A DNA stretch of 64,000 nucleotides from DAOUBF01 sp034432795. GTDB lineage: Bacteria > Chloroflexota > Anaerolineae > DSLN01. Positions 1 through 8,732 of this stretch are shown here, one piece after another. Each line of letters begins with the position of its first letter. The first letter of the stretch is position 1. The notes under the pieces are model-generated. The model was not told where the DNA came from. It saw only the letters and a program-made list of their open reading frames with translations, and did no database searches. The stretch is taken from assembly GCA_034432795.1 (NCBI GenBank), contig DAOUBF010000002.1, positions 1-64,000 on the forward strand. Reading direction: 5' to 3'. The position numbers were made by a program, and so were the translations under genes.

Positions 1-558
1 GCCCCGGCGCCCAACTACGCCCAGATGACCCAGCCGGGGCGGGTGACCATTATTGACCTGAGCGACACGGATTCGCCCCAGGTCAACAACCTGGTGATCG
101 CCCAAATCCTGCGTGGGCTACACCTGCAACAGGACAGGAACTATCAGGAGAGCGAGCGCACGGGCCAGCCGCCCCGGCGCACGGTGATCGTCATTGAGGA
201 AGCGCACGAATTTCTATCGGCGCACCGGCGGCAACAAATGCCTGTGCTGTTTGAGCAGGTGGCGCGCATGGCCCGGCGCGGGCGCAAGCGCTGGCTGGGG
301 CTGGTGTTCGTCACTCAACTGCCGCAGCACTTGCCCGATGAGGTGCTGGGGTTGATCAACAACTACATCCTGCACAAGATCGCCGATGAGAACGTGATTG
401 GCCGCTTGAAGCGCTCCATCGGCGGCATTGACGAGGCCCTGTGGGCCCGCCTGCCCAACCTGGCGCCCGGCCAGGCGATCGTCAGCGCCGGCAGCATGGC
501 CCGCCCGCTCCTGGTGGCGATTGACCCGGCGCCGTGTAAGCTGCGCATGGTGGCCTAG
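1..558 (+). CDS. HerA/DUF87-like ATPase, C-terminal part
   Basis: The reading frame is open from base 1, so the N-terminus with Walker A lies outside the window. What remains is the C-terminal half of a HerA/FtsK-type P-loop ATPase: a Walker B strand TVIVIEEAHEFL near residue 60 of the visible part, a sensor-like strand LGLVFVTQLPQHLP, and the arginine-rich stretch ARRGRKRW. HerA-family ATPases are hexameric DNA or protein pumps, often with NurA nuclease. No NurA is visible because the upstream side is cut off. It converges with the deacetylase gene, with only three bases between the two stops. The family is clear, the substrate is not. Confidence 0.8.
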   Translation, partial: APAPNYAQMTQPGRVTIIDLSDTDSPQVNNLVIAQILRGLHLQQDRNYQESERTGQPPRRTVIVIEEAHEFLSAHRRQQMPVLFEQVARMARRGRKRWLGLVFVTQLPQHLPDEVLGLINNYILHKIADENVIGRLKRSIGGIDEALWARLPNLAPGQAIVSAGSMARPLLVAIDPAPCKLRMVA

Positions 559-561
559 ACC

Positions 562-1587
562 CTATATGCCATGCACCTGCCGCACGCGGGCGAGTATATC
601 GTCCGCCGGACGCTCCGGGCGCGGCGGCGGGCCGAGTGGGTCCTCCACCTGTGCGTCGCCCAGCAGGACGTTCAGGCTGGCGCATACCCCGGCGGCCAGG
701 GCGTCAAGGTTATAGCCCCCTTCCAGGCACAGCACCAGCCGCCCGGCGCAGTGCTCCTCGGCCAGCGCGGCCAGCCGCCGCACCACAGCGGCCAGGCCGC
801 TCACCGTGGCCATCAGGCTGCCCAGCGGATCGGCCCAGTGGGCATCGTACCCTGCCGAGGCCAGGATCAGATCGGGGCGGAAGCGGCGGGCCAGCGGCGT
901 GAGCACCATATCATAGGCGGCGGCCAACGCAGCATCGCCTGCGCCCGCCGGTAGAGGCACATTAACCGTTGCGCCTGCCCCGGCGCCGCGCCCGGTCTCG
1001 CTGATCCAGCCGCTGCCGGGGTAGATACCCCATTGGTGCGTGGAGAAGTACAGCACGTTGGGATCGTCGTAGAAGATCGCCTGCGTGCCGTTCCCGTGAT
1101 GCAGGTCAAAATCGGCGATGAGGACGCGCTCCAGCCCGGCGGCCAGCGCGGCGCGGGCGGCGATGGCTACATTGTTGAACAGGCAGAAGCCCTCTCCGGA
1201 ATCGGGAAAGGCGTGGTGGCCCGGCGGGCGTACCAGCGCAAAGGCGTTGTCGGCTTCACCCGCCAGGACCGCCTCCACTGCGCGGATGGCCGCACCTGCG
1301 GCCAGCACCGCAGCCTCGTAAGAGGCCCGGACCACGTAGGTCTCGCCTCCATCCCAGGCGTCGCCGCCCATCTCCGCCCGACGGCGGATCCATTCTATGT
1401 ACCTGCGCGTGTGGACGCGCTCCAGTTCCTCTAAAGTCGCCGGGCGCGGCGGGATAGCGAGCAGGCGTTCGCGCAGGCCGCGCTGGTCAATGGCCGCATG
1501 GATGCGTTCCAGCCGGGTGTGGTTCTCCGGGTGGCCGGGGAGCGTATGGGCCAGAAAGAGAGGGTCGTAGAGGAGCGCGGTCGTCAT
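562..1587 (-). CDS. Histone deacetylase-family amidohydrolase
   Basis: A 341-residue zinc amidohydrolase of the arginase/HDAC fold, full length for the bacterial class II-like group. Visible signatures are RPPGHHAF (tandem His 124/125), the zinc site IADFDLHHGNGT (Asp161, His163) and ASAGYDAHWADPLG, which carries the second zinc Asp. Such enzymes remove acetyl groups from lysines, polyamines or acetylated small molecules; the sequence does not say which. It starts with ATG overlapping the stop of the small membrane protein gene upstream (ATGA), so the two are probably co-transcribed and translationally coupled. Confidence 0.9.
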   Translation of the reverse strand: MTTALLYDPLFLAHTLPGHPENHTRLERIHAAIDQRGLRERLLAIPPRPATLEELERVHTRRYIEWIRRRAEMGGDAWDGGETYVVRASYEAAVLAAGAAIRAVEAVLAGEADNAFALVRPPGHHAFPDSGEGFCLFNNVAIAARAALAAGLERVLIADFDLHHGNGTQAIFYDDPNVLYFSTHQWGIYPGSGWISETGRGAGAGATVNVPLPAGAGDAALAAAYDMVLTPLARRFRPDLILASAGYDAHWADPLGSLMATVSGLAAVVRRLAALAEEHCAGRLVLCLEGGYNLDALAAGVCASLNVLLGDAQVEDPLGPPPRPERPADDILARVRQVHGI

Positions 1588-1916
1588 CTGCCGAGGTGCG
1601 AACGGCTCTCTTGAGCTTCAGGGCGCTGTTGGCGGCGCTCTTCTTCCATCAGCCGGGTGGAGATCACGGCGACTGCGATGAAAAACAGGCCGCCGAAGAG
1701 CAGGAAATGGCCGATCTCGCCGACCTGGCTGACCAGGAAGATAAAGTCATCGGGCGCCAGGCCCCAAGAGACGGCCAGGCTGGCGAGCGTGGATTGGGGC
1801 AGCAGGTGGTAAGGGACATCCAATAGGGCGCCGGTCGTCACCAGAGAGGCCCCCACCCAGCCTGCCGCCGGGACAGCGCGCAGGCGCCGCCTGACTTCTT
1901 CCATGCGTGCGTTCAT
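1584..1916 (-). CDS. Small two-helix membrane protein
   Basis: The 110-residue product starts at the ATG giving MNARMEEVRRRL; the longer open frame upstream is not needed. It has a short basic amphipathic N-terminus, one hydrophobic segment around residues 20-42 and a second strong one around residues 58-82, then a charged tail rich in Arg, Glu and Gln. I do not recognise the family. It overlaps the deacetylase gene by four bases and is preceded by an extended -10 element only eight bases before its ATG, so its mRNA probably has almost no leader. Confidence 0.6.
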   Translation of the reverse strand: MNARMEEVRRRLRAVPAAGWVGASLVTTGALLDVPYHLLPQSTLASLAVSWGLAPDDFIFLVSQVGEIGHFLLFGGLFFIAVAVISTRLMEEERRQQRPEAQESRSHLGR

Positions 1917-1924
1917 ACCAGCCC

Positions 1925-1933
1925 CATTATAAC
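1925..1933 (-). promoter_or_regulatory. Extended -10 promoter, membrane protein-deacetylase operon
   Basis: On the minus strand the sequence reads TGT-TATAAT, a perfect extended -10, with its last base eight bases before the ATG. No good -35 is visible. The expected start of transcription lies at or next to the start codon, so translation would be leaderless or nearly so. Confidence 0.5.
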
Positions 1934-2112
1934 ACAATTGGAGAACTGCCCCACACCCCCGCGTCGCACTGCCAGTGCTCAACAGGTGTTGAGTGGGCTT
2001 ACGGCTCTCGTCACAGGCTGAAGATAGTCGGGATTTTGACTCGTTCCACACGAGCCACGATCTGGGCATCCACGAGAGAGGAGAGGACTGACTTTATTAA
2101 TCCCCGTATCCG

Positions 2113-2121
2113 TGTTAAAAT
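2113..2121 (+). promoter_or_regulatory. Extended -10 promoter of recF
   Basis: The element TGT-TAAAAT ends seven bases before the proposed GTG start of recF. A TTTATT box about 17 bases upstream is a weak -35. The arrangement points to a leaderless recF mRNA and supports choosing this GTG over earlier in-frame starts. Confidence 0.45.
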
Positions 2122-2128
2122 CTGCGTT

Positions 2129-3316
2129 GTGCGGATTGAACATCTCAGCCTGACCAACTTTCGCAACTACGCCCGGCTGGAGCTGGACCTGCCGCCGCGC
2201 ACGGTCCTGCTTTATGGCGCTAACGCTCAGGGCAAGACCAGCCTGCTGGAGGCCATCTACTATCTGGCGACCTCGCGGTCACCACACACCTCGGTGGACC
2301 GCCAGCTCATTAACTGGCTGGCCGAACAAGAGCCTCTGCCTTTCGCCCGCCTGGTCGCCGACGTCGTCACCCGTCAGGGCAACCGCCGCATTGAGATCAC
2401 CCTCATTAAAGAGGCGCTCACCGGCGTGGAAACCCGCTTCCGCAAGCAGGTGCGCGTCAACGGCGTGCCCCGCCGCACAATTGACCTGCTCGGCCAGCTT
2501 AACGTCGTCCTCTTCCTCCCGCAAGATATCGCCCTAGTCGCTGGCCCACCAGGCGAGCGCCGCCGCTACCTGGACATCACGCTCTGCCAGGTAGACCCCA
2601 CCTACTGCCGGGCGCTGAGCCTCTATAACCGCGTGGTCACGCAGCGCAACGCCTTGCTCAAAGCCCTTCAGGAGCGCCGGGGCAGCACCGACGAACTCCC
2701 CTTCTGGGACCAGCAATTGATTGAGGCCGGTGGGCTGCTCATGGCTCGCCGTGCCCAGGCTATCGCCGAACTGGAACGCGAGGCCCGTAACATCCATCGC
2801 GACCTCAGCGGTGGCCACGAACACCTGGCCCTCCGCTACGACCCCAGCGTTGTCCCCACCCGCACTTCGGCGCGGCCCAGCCTCAAGCCCGACGTGCCCC
2901 TGGTGGCCTCCGCCGACGAGTTCCGCGCCGCCCTCCGCCAGCAGGTGGAGCAGGGCCGTCGTGAGGAGATCATCCGGGGCATGACGCTTTGGGGGCCGCA
3001 CCGCGACGAGTTCCGCTTCCTGGTCAATGGCGTGGACCTGGGGATCTATGGCTCACGCGGCCAGCAGCGCACCGCCGTACTTGCGCTCAAACTGGGCGAG
3101 GTCGCCTGGATCCACCACGCCGCCGGGGAGTGGCCGGTCCTCCTGCTGGACGAGGTCCTGGCCGAACTGGATTTGGCGCGCCGGGGCTATTTACTTGAGC
3201 GCGTGGATAGCGTCCAGCAGGCGCTCCTCACCAGCACCGACCCCAGTCTGTTCAGCCCCGCTTTCTTACAAAAAGCCAAAATCTTCCGCGTGGAAGCCGG
3301 GCGCATTATTGAATAG
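2129..3316 (+). CDS. recF: DNA replication and repair protein RecF
   Basis: RecF is an SMC-like ABC ATPase that loads RecA at single-strand gaps together with RecO and RecR. The N-terminus (MRIEHLSLTNFRNY) is diagnostic, Walker A is GANAQGKT (residues 30-37), and the Walker B/D-loop near the end reads LLLDEVLAELD. The first conserved residue follows a GTG at 2129; the open frame reaches back to 1907, but that stretch has no RecF similarity and contains the promoter. The 395-residue length is normal. The gene converges with rsmG and their ends overlap by 11 bases. dnaA and dnaN, often neighbours of recF, are not in the window. Confidence 0.95.
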   Translation: MRIEHLSLTNFRNYARLELDLPPRTVLLYGANAQGKTSLLEAIYYLATSRSPHTSVDRQLINWLAEQEPLPFARLVADVVTRQGNRRIEITLIKEALTGVETRFRKQVRVNGVPRRTIDLLGQLNVVLFLPQDIALVAGPPGERRRYLDITLCQVDPTYCRALSLYNRVVTQRNALLKALQERRGSTDELPFWDQQLIEAGGLLMARRAQAIAELEREARNIHRDLSGGHEHLALRYDPSVVPTRTSARPSLKPDVPLVASADEFRAALRQQVEQGRREEIIRGMTLWGPHRDEFRFLVNGVDLGIYGSRGQQRTAVLALKLGEVAWIHHAAGEWPVLLLDEVLAELDLARRGYLLERVDSVQQALLTSTDPSLFSPAFLQKAKIFRVEAGRIIE

Positions 3317-4025
3317 GCCGCTTATGGGGGATGCCGGGCCGCCGGGGATAGGCGCTGGGCGTCAGTCTGATCTTTTCAATCACCAGCACCTGGCGGCGCA
3401 AATCCCTCAGGGCAGAGAGGCGCACCGGGATAGCCTGTGCCAGCCGCCCGCCCAATACTTCAATTGCTTTTGCGGCAGCTTCAATTTCATCTGAAATCTC
3501 GCCCCCTTTCAGCGCCAGACAGGCCCCGCCAGGGCGACAAAACGGCAACATATACTCCACCAGTTCCGCCAGATCGGCGACGGCCCGCGCCACAACCCAA
3601 TCATACGCCTCCCGATGTTCAGGATCGCGCCCGGCATCCTCGGCGCGGGCATTGACTATACGAAGTTTGGCCAACCCAAGCCGCCTGCTGATATAGCCAA
3701 GAAAATCGGCCTTCTTCCGGGTTGCTTCCAATAGCGTGACCTCCAGTTCCGGGCAGACGATCTGGAGCACCAGCCCCGGAAAGCCCGCGCCGCTGCCCAC
3801 ATCCAGCAGGCGCTGGCCAGGCGCCCTGGCCTCCATCGCCAGGAGACACGTCAGCGAATCCAGGAAATGTTTCACCTGCACTTCGTCATAATCCGTGATC
3901 GCTGTCAAGTTCATGCGTGCGTTCCAGGCCACAAGCTCCTGATAGTACAACTCAAAGCGCGCCACCTGCTCCGGGGACAGGGTGACCCCCAGTTCCTGCG
4001 CTCCAGCGATCAGATGCTCCATCAT
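3306..4025 (-). CDS. rsmG: 16S rRNA (guanine527-N7)-methyltransferase RsmG
   Basis: This SAM-dependent enzyme methylates N7 of G527 in 16S rRNA. The 239-residue protein has the GidB hallmark NARMNLTAITDYDEV followed by the SAM-binding loop LLDVGSGAGFPGL and the helix GYISRRLGLAKLRIVNARAED. Two adjacent Met codons (4025 and 4022) are equally possible starts. It points away from the PadR gene and converges on recF, so it is probably monocistronic. Loss of this enzyme gives low-level streptomycin resistance in other bacteria; nothing here suggests loss. Confidence 0.95.
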   Translation of the reverse strand: MMEHLIAGAQELGVTLSPEQVARFELYYQELVAWNARMNLTAITDYDEVQVKHFLDSLTCLLAMEARAPGQRLLDVGSGAGFPGLVLQIVCPELEVTLLEATRKKADFLGYISRRLGLAKLRIVNARAEDAGRDPEHREAYDWVVARAVADLAELVEYMLPFCRPGGACLALKGGEISDEIEAAAKAIEVLGGRLAQAIPVRLSALRDLRRQVLVIEKIRLTPSAYPRRPGIPHKRPIQ

Positions 4026-4126
4026 GGCGACTGTCTCCTCTCTTCCCTAAACGTACCATCCTCTACCATAGCCGATAGGCCCTGTGGTGGCAAGTCTGAT
4101 AGAAACGCCCTTCCCTAGAGGCCCAT

Positions 4127-4155
4127 TTGACAGATGGGACCGGGTGATCTATGCT
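4127..4155 (+). promoter_or_regulatory. Promoter of the PadR-ABC operon
   Basis: A perfect -35 TTGACA (4127-4132), a 17-base spacer and a -10 TATGCT (4150-4155) lie about 33 bases upstream of the PadR ATG. PadR proteins usually repress their own operon, so an operator would be expected between here and the start; no clear dyad was identified. Confidence 0.6.
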
Positions 4156-4188
4156 TAAGTCAATCTAGCTACAGGGTATCTAATTATC

Positions 4189-4791
4189 ATGAGCGTCAAA
4201 TACGCCCTCCTCAGCCTACTCTACCGTCGGCCCTGTCACGGCTACGAACTGCGCGAACGCTTTGAGATCAGCCTGGGGCAGCACTGGGACCTCAACCCCG
4301 GCCAGATTTACCTGACCCTGGAGCGCCTGGAGCGCGAGGGCCTGGTCAACCACGAAGTGGTCGCCCAGGACACCGGCCCAGATAAGAAAGTGTATCGGCT
4401 CACCCCCCAGGGGGAACAAGAACTCCAGCGCTGGTTCACCCACCCTATAGACCGGGGGGAGCGGCTGCGCGATGAACTTTATGTCAAGTTGCTTATGGGT
4501 CTCCTGACAGGCGCCATGCCCGCAGAGGAGATTATCGCCGCCCAACGCCAGGGCCTGCTGCGCGAACTCCATCGGGCGACCCTCCAGCGTGCTCAATGCG
4601 ACTGGGGACGGGATACGCCCACCCTCCTCCTGCTGGACTCTGCCATCCTGCATCTGGAGGCCGACCTGCACTGGCTCTCACTATACGAAACCCGACTCAA
4701 CGCGCTTAAGGCGCACACCTGGCCGGAGCCACATCCCCGCCCACGTGGGCGCCCACCGCGCAGCGCCAACATCAAACAAGGAGAGGGTTAA
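4189..4791 (+). CDS. PadR-family transcriptional regulator
   Basis: A 200-residue regulator with the PadR winged-helix domain in residues 1-85: KYALLSLLYRRPCHGYELRE, then the recognition part LNPGQIYLTLERLEREGLV and the wing KKVYRLTPQG. The C-terminal half is alpha-helical, as in PadR-s2-type proteins that dimerise through helices. It is followed after four bases by an ABC ATPase and an FtsX-type permease. PadR next to a drug or lipoprotein-type ABC exporter is a common arrangement in which the regulator senses a toxic compound and derepresses the pump. The ligand is unknown. Confidence 0.9.
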   Translation: MSVKYALLSLLYRRPCHGYELRERFEISLGQHWDLNPGQIYLTLERLEREGLVNHEVVAQDTGPDKKVYRLTPQGEQELQRWFTHPIDRGERLRDELYVKLLMGLLTGAMPAEEIIAAQRQGLLRELHRATLQRAQCDWGRDTPTLLLLDSAILHLEADLHWLSLYETRLNALKAHTWPEPHPRPRGRPPRSANIKQGEG

Positions 4792-4795
4792 CTCT

Positions 4796-5512
4796 ATGGA
4801 CAGCGCAAGCTCCGCTACCCCTCGCCTGCGCGCTGAGCGCCTCAGCCGGATTTTCGGCCAGGGTGCGGCTGCTGTGCGCGCGCTCACCGGGGTCAACCTG
4901 GACATCCAGGACGGCGAGTTTGTGGCCGTGCTGGGGCCAAGTGGCGCCGGTAAGACGACCTTGGTCCGCCTGCTGGCCGGGCTGGACACGCCCAGCGAAG
5001 GCCGTGTGCTGCTGGATGGCTCCGACCTGGGTCGCCTGAGCGAGGCCCGCCGCGCACGCTTTCGCCGCCTGCGCATCGGCCTGCTCTGGCCCGCACCACA
5101 TCTGCTCTCGGTCCTCTCTGTGGAGGAGAACGTGGCCCTCCCCCTGCTCCTGGATGGCAGATTGAAAACAGAGGCGCTTCAAGCAGCAAGAGAGGCATTG
5201 GAGCGCGTCGGCCTGAGCGCACATCGCGCCGATGACCCGGCCCACCTCATGCCCGCCGAAGCCCAACTCGTTGCCCTCGCCCGCGCCCTGGCTGCATCCC
5301 CGGCGATCATCCTGGCGGATGAGCCTACAGGGAGGCTGGATACAGTTGCCGGAGATAAGCTGCTGCGGCTGCTGCGGCGAGCACGGGATGAATGGGGGCA
5401 ATCTATCCTGCTGACCACCCAGAACATCCGCGCTGCCGCCTACGCCGACCGCATCGTCCACTTACGCGACGGCGTTATCTTTGATGTCACTCCATTTGAC
5501 GAGGCCCTATGA
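4796..5512 (+). CDS. LolD/MacB-type ABC ATPase with degenerate motifs
   Basis: The 238-residue protein starts at ATG 4796 behind an AGGAGAGG ribosome site. Its fold and spacing match the MacB/LolD ATPases that pair with FtsX-type permeases. Walker A (GPSGAGKT, 47-54) and Walker B (IILADEPTG, 171-179) are intact. However, the Q-loop Gln is Pro99 (GLLWPAPHLL), the LSGGQ signature reads MPAEA (152-156), and the switch His is Gln209 (LLTTQN). These three changes sit in otherwise normal surroundings, so ATP may bind but normal hydrolysis is doubtful. The gene overlaps the next by ATGA. Confidence 0.85.
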   Translation: MDSASSATPRLRAERLSRIFGQGAAAVRALTGVNLDIQDGEFVAVLGPSGAGKTTLVRLLAGLDTPSEGRVLLDGSDLGRLSEARRARFRRLRIGLLWPAPHLLSVLSVEENVALPLLLDGRLKTEALQAAREALERVGLSAHRADDPAHLMPAEAQLVALARALAASPAIILADEPTGRLDTVAGDKLLRLLRRARDEWGQSILLTTQNIRAAAYADRIVHLRDGVIFDVTPFDEAL

Positions 5513-6009
5513 GACTGACGCTGACCCTGGCCTTGCGCTACCTAAGGCAACAACGCCCACTCTCGGCCCTCGTGCTGTCAGCCATCACACCAGCCCTGCT
5601 GATGCTGACCATCTCCCTGGCCTCTCGCCCCGGTGACCTCCCCACCCTCATACAACTGTGGGCAGGTATGGCGATGTCAGCCCTGGCTACGTGGCTGGGG
5701 CTGACGAAAGCGCTGATGAACACCTTCCAGGCTCACGCCACCGAGCTTACCAGCCTCCGCGAGGTTGGCGCTACACCCGCTCAGATACGTGGGCTGATCC
5801 TGACCGAGGCGATCTTACTGACCGTGCCCGGCACTCTGATCGGCCTGCTTATCGGCCTGGGACTGGTGGCCCTGACCGGTGGACGGCCTGTCCCTTCCTT
5901 GCCAATGGAGGCAGCAGGTGTGGCAGGCGTCGGGCTGGCCTCAGGTGGGGTCGCTGGCCTGGTGGCCGCACGGGCCTTCATAACATTTGTAGCAAGCCCA
6001 CCCATCTGA
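5509..6009 (+). CDS. Minimal FtsX/MacB-type permease
   Basis: At 166 residues this is far shorter than usual MacB or FtsX permeases. Four hydrophobic segments are visible near residues 17-36, 46-66, 100-123 and 133-155. Between segments 2 and 3 lies the FtsX coupling region ATELTSLREVGATPAQIRGLILTEA, corresponding to the cytoplasmic helix that contacts the ATPase. The large extracytoplasmic domain is absent. It is translationally coupled to the degenerate ABC ATPase, suggesting one complex under PadR control. The stop lies 11 bases from the converging mutS stop. It could be a reduced transporter or a signalling/mechanotransmission unit. Confidence 0.75.
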   Translation: MRLTLTLALRYLRQQRPLSALVLSAITPALLMLTISLASRPGDLPTLIQLWAGMAMSALATWLGLTKALMNTFQAHATELTSLREVGATPAQIRGLILTEAILLTVPGTLIGLLIGLGLVALTGGRPVPSLPMEAAGVAGVGLASGGVAGLVAARAFITFVASPPI

Positions 6010-6020
6010 GGGTGCCTGAG

Positions 6021-8630
6021 CTACTGACCATACCGCCGCTGCCACTCATACAGCTTCATGAGCGCCTCCAGCGGCGTGAGCGCGGTCACATCCAGCGCCT
6101 TCAACTCCTCAATCAGCGGGCTGGTTTCGGGGAACAGGGCCAACTGCTGCGCCAGGCCCAGGTGGCTAGGCCGTTGCGTCGCCTGCGGCGCGTGCCGCTC
6201 TAGATGCGTCAGGATTTCTGTCGCCCGGTGGATGACCGGCCGGGGCAGGCCCGCCAGTTGCGCCACGTGGATGCCGTAGCTACGGTCGGCCCCGCCGGGG
6301 ACGATCTGATGCAGGAACACCACTCGATCGCCCTCCTCAGCGACGGCGACGTTATAGTTGCGCACATGGGGCAGAACCTCGGCCAACTCGGTCAATTCGT
6401 GATAGTGCGTGGCGAAGAGGGTCTTCGCCCGCAGCCTGGGATGGTTGTGGATGTACTCCACGATGGCCCAGGCAATGGACACGCCATCGTAGGTGCTCGT
6501 CCCGCGCCCAACCTCGTCAAAGATAATCAGGCTGCGGTTGGTGGCATGATGCAGGATATTGGCCGTCTCCACCATCTCCACCATAAAGGTAGACTGGCCT
6601 GCCGCGATCTCGTCCTGCGCCCCGATGCGCGTGAAGATGCGGTCCACCAGGCCAATGCGGGCGAACTCTGCCGGGACAAACGAACCGATCTGCGCCATCA
6701 GGACGATCAGCGCCACCTGCCGCAGGAACGTGCTCTTCCCGGACATGTTTGGCCCGGTGATGATCAGGATACGCTCCTCTGGCGTAAAGCGCACGTCGTT
6801 GGGCACGAAGCGCTCCTCCTGCAGCGCCAACTCCACCACCGGATGCCGCCCGGCACGGATCTCCAGGACATCCTCCTCGGTCAACTCAGGCCGGACGTAG
6901 TTGTGAGCAACCGCCACCTCCGCCAGCGAGACGATCACATCCAGTTCGGCCAGCGCCTGGGCCGTCTTCCGCAGCCGCCCCGCCTCTGCCGCGATCCGCT
7001 GGCACAGTTCGCGGAACAGCCGCGTCTCAATCTCCTGGATGCGCTCGTCCGCGTTCAGGATCAGCGCCTCATACTCCTTCAGTTCCGGCGTGATGAAGCG
7101 CTCGGCGCCGGTCAACGTCTGCTTGCGGATATAGTTCGGGGGGACCAGGTTCAGGTTGGCCTGGGTGACCTCAATATAGTAGCCGAAGACCTTGTTGTAG
7201 CCGACCTTGAGCGACTTGATCCCCGTGCGCTCGCGTTCCACCCGCTCCAGGTTAGCCACCCATTGGCGGGCATCCCGCGAGGCTGCAATGATGCCATCCA
7301 GTTCAGCGGAGTACCCTGGCCGGATGATCCCCGTCCCGTTCAACGTCGCAGGCGCGTCCTCAGCAATCGCCTGGCGAATCAGCGTGGCGACCTCCGGGCA
7401 GGGGTCAAGCCGGGCAAACAGGGGGTGCAGGGGGGATCCCCTCTCTATTGCTGGGCCAACTTGCTCCCCCACCTCCTTCAGCCGCACCACCGCCTCCAAC
7501 GCCCGCGCCAACCCCAACAACTCGCGTGGCCCCGCCGAACCCGCCACCACACGGTTGGTCAGGCGTTCCAGGTCGCCCAGGCCCTTAAGGAGATCGGCCA
7601 GTTCAGTGCGCAGGGGGGTATCGGCGACGAGCGCCTCCACCCGGTCCAGGCGCTCCTCCAGCGGCGCGCGCTGCGTCAACGGCTGATGGATCCACTGGCG
7701 CAGCAACCGCCCGCCCATCGGCGTGCGCGTCCTGTCCAGCACGCCCAGGAGTGAGCCGCGCGTGCTCTGCCCCCGGATGGTCTCAGTCAACTCCAGGTTG
7801 CGCCGTGTAGAGGCATCCAGCGCCATGAACGCTGCCGTACTATACGTGTGCAGGCCGGTTAATTGCCCCGGCGCCAGCGCCTGCGTCTGGCCGAGGTACT
7901 GGATGATCGCCCCCGCCGCCTGCGTCGCCAGCGGCAGCCCTTCGCAGCCGTAGGCCGCCAGCGAGGCCACGCCGAAATAGTCCAGGAGCGCGCGGCGGGC
8001 GGTGCCCAATTCAAAGCGCCACCGGGGAAGGCGGGTGATCGGAAGCGAATTTCCTATGAGTTCCTCTGAGTTCCCCTGAGGTTCTCCGGCTGGCTCCTCC
8101 GGCAGGATGACCTCGGCAGGTTGCAGGCGGGCCAGTTCCCGCTGGAGCGCCTGCGCCCAGCCCTCGCCATCCAGTTGCGTCGTGGCGAACTCGCCGGTAG
8201 TGATGTCCACATAGGCCAGCCCCGCTCGTTCCTCTTCGGTGACGACGGCAGCCAGATAGTTGTTGCGCTTCTCGCTCAACAATTGCGGCTCAATCACTGT
8301 TCCCGGCGTGACCACGCGAGTGACCTTGCGCGGCATCAGGCCCTTGACCGGCTCATCGCCGATCTGCTCACAGATGGCCACGTGGTAGCCTTTGGCGATC
8401 AGCCGGGCGATGTACCCCTCAGCGGCATGGTGGGGTATCCCGGCCATCGGCACGCGCTGGTTGCGCGCTACCGGGCGCGAGGTCAGCACCAGGTCAAGCT
8501 CGCGGGCAGCGATCTCCGCGTCTTCGTCAAACGTCTCATAGAAATCGCCCAGGCGGAAGAAGACAATCGCCTGAGGATACTGCCGCTTGATCTGCAAATA
8601 CTGCCGGCGGATCGGGGAAACGTCGCTCAT
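6021..8630 (-). CDS. mutS: DNA mismatch repair protein MutS
   Basis: MutS recognises mispaired bases and, using ATP, recruits MutL. The 869-residue protein has the mismatch-binding motif GDFYETF (Phe30-x-Glu32), the connector and lever regions, Walker A GPNMSGKSTFLRQ and Walker B FDEVGRGTSTYDG followed by the helix-turn-helix at the C-terminus. I start it at ATG 8630 (MSDVSPIRRQY), which matches the family N-terminus; an in-frame ATG 48 bases earlier adds unrelated sequence. No mutL is in the window. It converges with the permease gene and is divergently separated from nothing: the next gene upstream ends at 8733 on the same strand. Confidence 0.97.
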   Translation of the reverse strand: MSDVSPIRRQYLQIKRQYPQAIVFFRLGDFYETFDEDAEIAARELDLVLTSRPVARNQRVPMAGIPHHAAEGYIARLIAKGYHVAICEQIGDEPVKGLMPRKVTRVVTPGTVIEPQLLSEKRNNYLAAVVTEEERAGLAYVDITTGEFATTQLDGEGWAQALQRELARLQPAEVILPEEPAGEPQGNSEELIGNSLPITRLPRWRFELGTARRALLDYFGVASLAAYGCEGLPLATQAAGAIIQYLGQTQALAPGQLTGLHTYSTAAFMALDASTRRNLELTETIRGQSTRGSLLGVLDRTRTPMGGRLLRQWIHQPLTQRAPLEERLDRVEALVADTPLRTELADLLKGLGDLERLTNRVVAGSAGPRELLGLARALEAVVRLKEVGEQVGPAIERGSPLHPLFARLDPCPEVATLIRQAIAEDAPATLNGTGIIRPGYSAELDGIIAASRDARQWVANLERVERERTGIKSLKVGYNKVFGYYIEVTQANLNLVPPNYIRKQTLTGAERFITPELKEYEALILNADERIQEIETRLFRELCQRIAAEAGRLRKTAQALAELDVIVSLAEVAVAHNYVRPELTEEDVLEIRAGRHPVVELALQEERFVPNDVRFTPEERILIITGPNMSGKSTFLRQVALIVLMAQIGSFVPAEFARIGLVDRIFTRIGAQDEIAAGQSTFMVEMVETANILHHATNRSLIIFDEVGRGTSTYDGVSIAWAIVEYIHNHPRLRAKTLFATHYHELTELAEVLPHVRNYNVAVAEEGDRVVFLHQIVPGGADRSYGIHVAQLAGLPRPVIHRATEILTHLERHAPQATQRPSHLGLAQQLALFPETSPLIEELKALDVTALTPLEALMKLYEWQRRYGQ

Positions 8631-8679
8631 GAGAGCACTATGACCCACTTTAAAGCTTAAGGATGCCTGACTGCACACT

Positions 8680-8698
8680 ATTATAGCACAGATGTGCT
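8680..8698 (-). promoter_or_regulatory. mutS promoter with overlapping palindrome
   Basis: The minus strand carries TGC-TATAAT, an extended -10 with TATAAT at 8685-8680. A perfect dyad AGCACA-TC-TGTGCT (8685-8698) abuts and overlaps the -10 on its upstream side, where a repressor would block polymerase. The 50-base gap to the mutS ATG would be its leader. The dyad is not a match to the LexA boxes I know. Confidence 0.5.
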
Positions 8699-8732
8699 TT
8701 TCCTTTCGGGGAAACCAGGGTTCACTATACGC

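Noticed and set aside
2000..4200. Replication origin near recF and rsmG
   Set aside because: No dnaA, dnaN or cluster of DnaA boxes was seen; recF and rsmG alone do not show an origin.
6204..7754. 516-codon open frame antisense to mutS
   Set aside because: Shadow of high-GC codon use in mutS; no domain and no ribosome site.
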